From Oscillospiraceae bacterium (GTDB lineage Bacteria; Bacillota; Clostridia; Oscillospirales; Ruminococcaceae), in contig JAGAZJ010000016.1 in assembly GCA_018110925.1 (NCBI GenBank), positions 1 through 64,000 on the forward strand: a stretch of 64,000 bases of DNA. Direction: 5' to 3'. A program made the position numbers and the translations under genes. This document shows positions 25,308-33,900 of this stretch, in pieces (the stretch's first letter is position 1; each line of letters begins with the position of its first letter). The notes beneath the pieces are model-generated. The model was given only the letters and a program-made list of their open reading frames with translations. It ran no database searches and was not told where the DNA came from.

Positions 25308-27137
25308 ATGGCTAAAATGCTCAACGCGCCTCTTACCAAGAACCCTTACGTTCTTAAATGGGTAGAGGAGCAGATCGCTCTCACAACTCCCGACTACGTT
25401 ATGTGGATCGACGGTTCTCAGGAACAGCTCGATCAGCTTATCGACGAGGTTTGCGCACTCCCCGAGGGACATAACGACAAGATGTACAGACTCAACCCCG
25501 TTAAGCTCCCCGGTTGTCTTTATCACAGAACTCTTCCCAACGACGTTGCACGTGTTGAAGACAGAACTTTCATCTGCACACCCACAAAGGATGAGGCAGG
25601 CCCCACAAACAACTGGATGGATCCCGCCGAGATGCACGCTAAGCTCGAAAAGCTCTACACAGGCGTCATGAAGGGCAGAACAATGTATGTTATCCCCTAC
25701 TCCATGGGTCCTATCGGTTCTCCCATCGCCAAGGTAGGCGTTGAGCTCACCGACTCCATCTATGTTGTACTCAACATGAACATAATGACAAGAATGGGCG
25801 TTCAGGCATTCTCCAACCTCGGCGACGAGAACCCCGACTTCGTTAAGGGTCTCCACTCCAAGGCTGACGTTAACCCCGACGAACGCTATATCGTTCAGTT
25901 CCCCCAGGAGAACAGCATCATGTCCATCAACTCCGCATACGGCGGAAACGTTCTTCTCGGCAAGAAGTGCTTTGCTCTCCGCATAGCTTCCTACCAGGGC
26001 AAGAACGAGGGCTGGATGGCTGAGCATATGCTCATCCTCGGCGTTAAGCGCCCCGACGGCGATATCAAGTATATCACCGCTGCATTCCCCTCTGCCTGCG
26101 GCAAGACCAACCTTGCAATGCTCATTCCTCCCAAGTTCTTCAAGGAGCAGGGCTATGAGATATTCACCGTCGGCGATGACATCGCATGGATGAAGCCCGG
26201 CAAGGACGGCAGACTTTATGCTATCAACCCCGAGAACGGCTTCTTCGGCGTTGCTCCCGGCACCAATGAGAAGTCCAACTTCAACGCTCTCGCTTCCACC
26301 AGAAAGAATACCATCTTCACCAACGTTGCCATGAACGACGAGGACAAGACAGTATGGTGGGAGGGTCTCTCCAAGGATGCTCCTATCTTCGCAAGAGAGT
26401 GGAAGGGTTCATATGTAAACGGCAGAGCATATGTTGCTGACGGCAACAAGCTCGCTCATCCCAACTCCAGATTCACAGCTCCCGCTGTAAACTGCCCCTG
26501 TGTATCCCCCGAATTCAACAATCCCGAGGGCGTTCCCGTTTCTGCTATGATCTTCGGCGGCAGAAGAGAGAGCACAACTCCTCTGGTATATCAGTCCTTC
26601 GACTGGACACACGGCACATATGTAGGCTCCGCAGTATCCTCCGAGACAACTGCTGCCGCAACAGGTGCTGTCGGCGTTCTCCGTCACGATCCTATGGCTA
26701 TGAAGCCCTTCATCGGTTACAATGTCGGCGACTACTGGGCTCACTGGCTTGAGATGGGCGACATTCTCGGTGACAAGGCTCCCAAGATCTTCAACGTTAA
26801 CTGGTTCAGAAAGGACGAGGAAGGTCACTTCATGTGGCCCGGCTTCGGCGATAACATGAGAGTTATCGACTGGATACTCAAGAGATGCGACGGTACTGTT
26901 GATGCAAATGAGACAGCTATCGGCTATCTCCCCAAGCCCGAGGATATCAATCTCACAGGTCTTGAGGATGAAGTATCCGCTGAGACACTGGGCAAGCTCC
27001 TCAGCGTGGACAAGGACCTCTGGAAGAAGGAAGTCGCTCAGATGAGAGACTACTATGCAGAGCTCACCGCAGGCGGCGCTCACATTCCTCAGGCTCTCTA
27101 CGATGTACTCGACAAGATCGAGAGCAAGCTCGGCTGA
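25308..27137 (+). CDS. pckG: Phosphoenolpyruvate carboxykinase, GTP-type
   Basis: 609 residues. Interconverts oxaloacetate and PEP with GTP/GDP; in rumen and gut Clostridia it often runs toward oxaloacetate for succinate formation. The kinase loop FPSACGKTNLAML near residue 260 is the GTP-class signature. VGDDIAWM (metal site) and the later NWFRKDEEGHFMWPGFGDN stretch agree. Start has AAGGAG. Codons are extremely biased (mostly CTC, CCC, AAC, TCC), a sign of very high expression. It stands alone with its own promoter and terminator. Confidence 0.96.
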   Translation: MAKMLNAPLTKNPYVLKWVEEQIALTTPDYVMWIDGSQEQLDQLIDEVCALPEGHNDKMYRLNPVKLPGCLYHRTLPNDVARVEDRTFICTPTKDEAGPTNNWMDPAEMHAKLEKLYTGVMKGRTMYVIPYSMGPIGSPIAKVGVELTDSIYVVLNMNIMTRMGVQAFSNLGDENPDFVKGLHSKADVNPDERYIVQFPQENSIMSINSAYGGNVLLGKKCFALRIASYQGKNEGWMAEHMLILGVKRPDGDIKYITAAFPSACGKTNLAMLIPPKFFKEQGYEIFTVGDDIAWMKPGKDGRLYAINPENGFFGVAPGTNEKSNFNALASTRKNTIFTNVAMNDEDKTVWWEGLSKDAPIFAREWKGSYVNGRAYVADGNKLAHPNSRFTAPAVNCPCVSPEFNNPEGVPVSAMIFGGRRESTTPLVYQSFDWTHGTYVGSAVSSETTAAATGAVGVLRHDPMAMKPFIGYNVGDYWAHWLEMGDILGDKAPKIFNVNWFRKDEEGHFMWPGFGDNMRVIDWILKRCDGTVDANETAIGYLPKPEDINLTGLEDEVSAETLGKLLSVDKDLWKKEVAQMRDYYAELTAGGAHIPQALYDVLDKIESKLG

Positions 27138-27150
27138 TAAGCGATAACAC

Positions 27151-27185
27151 AAGGGACGGTCACACGGCCGTCCCCTTTTTTTGTT
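27151..27185 (+). terminator. pckG terminator
   Basis: GGGACGG, loop, CCGTCCC followed by nearly unbroken T. Strong hairpin about 15 bases after the stop. Confidence 0.92.
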
Positions 27186-27215
27186 TGTTGAAGGTATAAA
27201 GTTAAAATTCATCCG

Positions 27216-27244
27216 TTGCATTTGGTCGGATCATATGATATAAT
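27216..27244 (+). promoter_or_regulatory. Promoter of the small membrane protein gene
   Basis: TTGCAT (27216-27221), 17 bases, TATAAT (27239-27244). The -35 box is one to two bases off consensus. Confidence 0.6.
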
Positions 27245-27302
27245 AAATACAGAATTTCCGTTATCCGTATCGGAACAAAGATAAAAAAAGGCGGTAAACC
27301 GA

Positions 27303-27761
27303 TTGAATAAAGCTCCGAGCAAAAAAGGGATAATATTCTGTGCGGCACTGATGCTCACGGCGGCGATAGCATTCTTTATCGCAGGCAGGTGGCAGATGAG
27401 CATTTACAGCGGCCTTAAAACCAACTGCACCGCTCAGGTAACGGGCGTGGTGGACAATGAGAGCAAAAGCCGTACAAGCTTTCGGCCGTCCGCCGAGAAC
27501 AGGTATCTTACAGGCAAACACTGGCGGCATATCAAAGTTGACACTGATGATGTCTTCAAGCTCACCGAGATCTATGCCAACCCCGGTCCTGAACATGAAG
27601 GCGATGAAGTCATAATTTGTTACGACCCGAACGAGCCCGACAACTACTACTTCGGCGATATGGCGGATCATTACAGGACAGCCGCCGTTTTTGCCTATGC
27701 CGCAAGCGGTCTGATGCTGGTAGCTGTTCTGATAATGGCGAAAATGATACCGAAGAACTAA
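27303..27761 (+). CDS. DUF3592-like membrane protein
   Basis: 152 residues starting with TTG at 27303 after AAAGGCGG. Two membrane helices (about 8-28 and 125-147) flank a domain with TAQVTGVV at its start and ICYDPNEPDNYYFGD near its end. This layout, with the xYDPxxPxxYY stretch, is typical of DUF3592 proteins, whose function is unknown. Single gene between pckG and the NRPS, facing the NRPS end. Confidence 0.7.
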   Translation: MNKAPSKKGIIFCAALMLTAAIAFFIAGRWQMSIYSGLKTNCTAQVTGVVDNESKSRTSFRPSAENRYLTGKHWRHIKVDTDDVFKLTEIYANPGPEHEGDEVIICYDPNEPDNYYFGDMADHYRTAAVFAYAASGLMLVAVLIMAKMIPKN

Positions 27762-27822
27762 AAAAGCAGGGCTGATGATGGTGAGGTATGCCCGCCGATA
27801 TCCTGTCGGAACGAACGGACGA

Positions 27823-27866
27823 TAGCCCACGGAAGCGCTTGAAAAGCGTTTCCGTGGGCTTTTTGT
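27823..27866 (+). terminator. Terminator after the DUF3592-like gene
   Basis: AGCCCACGGAA, inner stem AGCGCTTGAAAAGCG, TTCCGTGGGCTTTTTG. Strong rightward terminator facing the NRPS 3' end. Confidence 0.9.
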
Positions 27867-27909
27867 CTCATCGGTGTTCACACAGAGCCTGTGTCCCGAG
27901 GCTCCGTAT

Positions 27910-30900
27910 TCAGTCCTCTGTATCATCGAAGAAGCCGAGACCGCTGAGGGCAGACACAAATCTGCCGATATAGTCCCATGTGGTCACAGGCCAGCTGAAT
28001 CCCAGACGATACAGCACCTGCATGGTGTATTCGCATTTTCTCGGCAGCCTGATGCTGCGTCTCTCACCGGACGAGGGCATATATGCCATGATGCTCGTGA
28101 GCATTGATGCCTTATCGGGGTCGTTCTGAGCCTGTGCGAAGGCTTTGGCAAATTCATCAGCCTCTGCGTATCGTATGGTATAACCAAGTGCGGTAAGCTC
28201 TCTGAACACGTTCTCCATCATGATCTTCTGATTGTTGAAAGCGTGGAAAACCGTGCAGTCGTCGGGTGTGCCCGAAAGCAGGACTATCGCCCTTGCAACA
28301 GCATCTATGGGCGAGAACTCCATCGTGGAATCAAGTATGTCATAGGATGCACAGCCCAGCATCGCATATGCCCTGAGCCTGCCCATAGAGGAGTTGGTGC
28401 CCGAATTTATCTGGAACTCACCGTCGCTGTAACGGGCGGCAAGATTCCCCAGGCGGACGATCTTTCCCCGAAGTCCCTTGTCCGCTATCGCTTCAAGGAC
28501 CGCCCTTTCAGCCAGGAACTTGGAGCGGACATATTTGTTAGTAAGTAGCTGTCCCATATACAGTGTCTGTTCTGACGGCTCAAAGCCCTCGGGTATATCA
28601 TCCTCATACGCTTCGTTGAGCACGCTCATGGTGGATGTCTGCACCAGTGCCGCACCAGTTCTCAGGCAGAAATCTATAAGATTCTGCGCTCCGCCCACGT
28701 TCACATCCTCTATCACCGTGTCGGCGGCAAAGTGCTTGACAACAGCCGCACAGTTGATCACCGTGTCGATGTGTTCACCGTCAAGGGATGCAAGTACGGC
28801 AGGGTCTGTGACATCGCCGTCAACTATGATGAGCCTGTCACCGATAAGGTCGGATATATGGGTGTCGAAGTAGTAATAATACATACGGGGCAGGCGCATC
28901 TGAGCGGCGGTATCCCTGTGTGAACGGAGCAGGCAGTATATTTTGCCGTCACTGTTGTCGATAAGCTCATGGAGTATGTGTATTCCCAGATACCCCACTG
29001 CACCTGTCAGAAGCACATTGCCGAGCGAACGGCACTCACCGCTGCGGAAGCTGTCCAGTGTATTCCTTGCGAGGATCTCCTCTATTGCAGTATAGTCATA
29101 GTCCGTTATGCCGCTGTCCTCACTTGGTACAGCCTCGCCCTTATCCCCCGAAAGAGCCGCAAGAGCCTTGGGCGTGGGGTTGTCAAACACATCGCTGAAT
29201 GCGATCCTTATACCATACTTGCCCGCTTCTATCACGATATTTGTCACCAGCAGGGATGTGCCGCCCAGATCAAAGAAGTTCTCTGCCGCACCCACGTTGT
29301 CAACGTGCAGTACCTTGGAGAATATGTCGCAGAATATCTGTTCTGTCTTTGTGGATGCGGCTCCTCCTCTGTCTCCGCGGTAAAGCTCGGGCAGGGGCAG
29401 GCTCCTCAGATCCAGCTTGCCGTTGGGGGTCATGGGCATCTCATCCAGCTGCATATATGCAGTGGGCACCATATAATTGGTGAGCGTCCTGCCCAGTTCC
29501 TTTCTCAGCTCTCCTATATCGACCTTATGGTCTGCGGTGAACCATGCACAGAGGTGCTCTATGCCGTTTATCTTCTCTATCTTGACGGCTGTGCGGCTGA
29601 TGCCCTCAACAGCGCCCAGGACAGCATCCACCTCATCGAGCTCTATGCGCAGGCCTCTCAGCTTTATCTGATTGTCCTTTCTGCCGAGTATCTCCACATA
29701 GCCCTCTGGCGTCCATCTTGCAAAGTCGCCCGACTTGTAGACACGTCCACCGCCGTATTCGATGAATCTTTCCGCTGTCATTTCGGGCAGACCGTTATAT
29801 CCTGCGGCAACGCCCACGCCGCCTATGTACAGTTCACCGACCAGTCCCGCAGGGAGTTCGTTGCCGTCGCTGTCTACGATATATTCCACCACGCCGGGAA
29901 GCGGCCGTCCTGTGTTGACAAGATCCTGTGCCGAAAGCTCTGCGGTGTTGCTGGAAACCGTTATTTCCGTAGGTCCATAGGTGTTAAATATGAGCCTGTC
30001 GGTCTTTTTAAGTGCAGCAAGGAGCTGCTCGGGGTACTTTTCACCGCCGCAAATCACAACCTTGCAGTTCTCAAATGCCGCGGAAAATTCGGGGGAGGCA
30101 AGGAGCATCAGCAGTCTTGAAGGTGTTGAGCCGAAAACATCCGTATCAGTCCGCTTCATCCTCTCAGCCAGCTTTGCCGCATCATTTATCTCATCATCCG
30201 CCGCTACCGACAGGGTGAGCCCGTTGAACAGAGGCGCCGCCCATTCCTTGACGGAGAAGTCAAAGGAGAACGTGGTTATGGCGGTTAGGACATGGCCTCT
30301 TTCGGTCATGCCGTTTACAAGTATATTGCCGGGGGTATTGGTGACATAGTTGACCGCACCCCTGTGTCTGAGCATAACGCCCTTGGGCTTGCCCGTTGAA
30401 CCTGATGTGTAGATAAGATATGCAAGATCATCCTGACTAATCTTCACATCGGGTTTGGAAGTATTCTGCTCGGTGAGCAGCACTTCGGCATCTGCGGCAG
30501 GTCTGTCTGTAAATCTTCCCAGCCTGTCTGCTGTGGTCATCACGAGAGATGCACCGGAGTCATCTATGATGTGCTTTATCCTCTCCACGGGATAGTTGGG
30601 GTCACAGGGGATATATGCCGCTCCTGCTTTGAGCACCCCGAAGAGAGAGAAGAACATAAGCGCCGTGCGCGGAAGGAGAAGGACCACCCTGTCGCCTTTT
30701 TTCACTCCTCTTGCGATAAGGGCATTGGCGACCCTGTTAGCATTCTCGTTGAGCTGTCTGTATGTGTATGTGCCGTCTGCGGCAATGATCGCAGTCTTGT
30801 CGGGTATTTCTGCCGCAAAGCGCTCCATACCCGAATGAAAGAGCACATCCCCGGGGATATCCGGGTCAACGGGTCTCTTTCTGAAACCGTTCAGCACCGC

Positions 30901-33900
30901 CTCTCTCCCGGCATCGAGCAGGCTTATGCCCCTGAGCTTCTCATCACCCCTGCGGCTGAATTTGTCGGTCACTATGACGTAGGAACGCAGAAATTCCTTT
31001 ATGAAACCTTCGGAGTACACACCGTCGTTATATTCCGCCTCTATCTGCGCCCTGCCGTCCCTGTCGATTATCCTTACGGCAAGGCCGAACTTGGTCTCTG
31101 CCTGTGCAAGGCTCTGTATGCCGGTCAGATGAGGTATATCCTGCTTTTCAAGTATCCCTCTCTGATACTCATACATGATGTTTATGCCGTATCCCCATTT
31201 TGCCGCAATATTTGCAAAGGGATAATTCTCATGCTCTATTGCGCTGTCAAAGCCTTTTGCGACCTCTCTGACAAAATCATCGGTGCTGCCGTGGGAAAGC
31301 TCCGCCGCAAGGGGCACTGTGTTGACGAACATACCATAGGTATCCGCAAAGCGTGTATCTGCTCTGCCGCTGGATATGGTGGATATATACACCCTGTCGG
31401 ATGCGGTCATCCTTGCGAGCGTGCAGTCAAGAGAAGCAAGCATAAGTGCGGCTTCTGTCACGCCCGTTCGGATGCAGGCTCGCTTTACTCTTGCCTCATC
31501 GTATTCGGTGTAGGCAAAGCACTTCCTGCCTTTTTCCCTGCCGCTCACATCCCCCGTCAGCTTGGTGGGTGACTCAAAGTTCTCAAGAAGTCCTCTGAAA
31601 TAACGCTCGTACTCCTCGCCTGCTTCGCCTGCAAAAAGAGCCTTCTGCTCTCTTGCATAGGTGAAGTATGATGCGCTCTCTGCTTCGGGCGCAGAGTCTG
31701 TCTTCAGCGCAGTCTCCAGATCTCTGAGGAACAGGCTCATGGAGAACCCGTCAAATATAAGATGATGCAGGTCGCACAGGAGCCTTACCGCCTTCTCCGT
31801 CCTTACCACGGAGAACCTGAACAGCGGTGCTTTGTCAAGGCGGAATGGAGCGACGGATCTTGAACGGTAGAACTCATACTTATCCTCTGTCAGCTCCGTC
31901 ACCTTTATATCCGGGGCACTAACTTCATCCCTGACAGCCATCACCTTGTCATCGACTATATCAAAATGTACGAACAGAGAGGGATGCGCCATAATAACAC
32001 GCTCCACAGCCTTTACAAGCCTGTCCGTATCCATGCCGCCGTCAAAGGTAAGCTCGGAGGGGATATTGTAGACAGTGCTGTCGGGAGACTTCATGCACTC
32101 GATATACACGCCTGTCTGAGCGGCGCTCAGCTCCGCCGAAGCGGCTTCTTCGGTGATATTCTCCGCCTTGCTGCCGTTCATCCATCCTCTTATGATAAGA
32201 TCCTCTATCCCTGCTATGGTGATATCCTTCATTCCCTTTACGGGGATATTCACGCCGAATCTCTTGCTCATGCCCGTGGACAGACGTATCATGCTGAGAC
32301 TGTTGAAGCCCAGATATTCAAGAGGAGTATTCAAGGGAGGTCTGTCCATATTGACAGCCGAACCTATCATCTTTCTCAGTTCTGCTTCGAGTATATTGTC
32401 GGTATGTCCGTTGTCTTCCTCTGACGCCGTCATCACAGGCTCGGGAAGTGCCTTTCTGTTGACCTTGCCGTTCTGATTGAGAGGTATGCTGTCTATCTGC
32501 ATTATGGATGCAGGCACCATATAGGGCGGCTTTCTGTCCCTTATAAAGTCTGCTATCGCCTTGGGGTCTATCTTTTCATCGCTGACAAAGTATGCGGCAA
32601 CAGCTTTGCCATCAGCCCCCAGATCCCTTGCCACTACCGCAACATTTTTCACACCGCTGTATTCTCTTATGACAGTCTCTATCTCGCTGAGTTCTATACG
32701 GAAGCCGTGTATCTTCACCTGTCCGTCACGTCTGCCGATGAATTCTATCTTGCCGTCTGTTCTGAAACGAACTATGTCCCCTGTCTTATAGGCAGATGAA
32801 AATTCGCCTCCGTCAAAGGGATCGTTTATAAACATCTCCGCCGTCTTATCGGGACGGTTAAGGTAGCCTCCGCCTATCTGCGGACCTGCAAGTATAAGCT
32901 CGCCCAGAGCGCCGGGAGGCACCCTGTGACCGAAAGGATCCACCACATAGGCCTTCATGTTGTCAAGAGGTCTGCCTATGGGAATATTGTCCTCTTTCTT
33001 TGTCACCTGTTCTATCGTGGAAAAAATGGTACATTCCGTGGGACCGTATCCGTTATACAGTTTGAAGCCCTTGGGAGGATCCATTGATGCCAGCTTTTCA
33101 CCGCCCACGGAGACCGCACGCAAATACGGGTTATCCATCTCTGCGGCAAACTGTCTTCCTACCTGGGTGGTCATAAAGCTGAGAGTTACCCTGTTCTTGA
33201 TGTAGTACTCATTCAGCCTGTTCAGATCGAGCCTCATATCCTCTGCCACTATGACCACGGCAGCACCCGAACAGAGGGCAGGGTACATATCCATCATGCA
33301 GGCATCAAAGCCATAGGATGCGTACTGGCTCACCCTGTCGCTTTCGGTCAGCTCATAGAATTTTCTGTACCAGTTTATAAAACACACGAGATTGGCATGA
33401 GTGAGCTTTACGCCCTTGGGCACGCCTGTGCTGCCGGATGTGTAGAGAAGTATGAATGTATCCTCGGGAGAGCATACATTGACGGGCTTTTCCTCGGGCA
33501 GTCTGTCCGTATCATCGGCGGATAGTCTTTCACCCTCAAATTCCGTTATTATATCCGCAAGCTCCGGTGCGGTTATGAGCATACGGGCAGAAGCATCCTT
33601 GACCATGAAGTTAAGACGTTCGGGAGGATAGGTAGGGTCAAGGGGCTGATATGCACAGCCTGCCTTCAATGCGCCAAGGGATGCTGTCACCTGATATATG
33701 CCCTTGGGGATGAGGACAGATACCACATCTCCCCGTCCGATGCCCCTGCTCTCTATGTATGCGGCGATACTGTCGGATCGTCTGTCCACCTCCGCATAGG
33801 TAAGAGATGTGTCACCGAATATGACTGCGGTATTGTCGGGATATCTTTCGGCAGCTCTCCTGAACAGCGACACCACCGTCTGTGAGCGGTCATAGTCCGT

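Noticed and set aside
25275-26027. Long open frame antisense to pckG, and another at 26409-27221
   Set aside because: Same cause: extreme codon bias of pckG leaves the opposite strand free of stops. No start signals.
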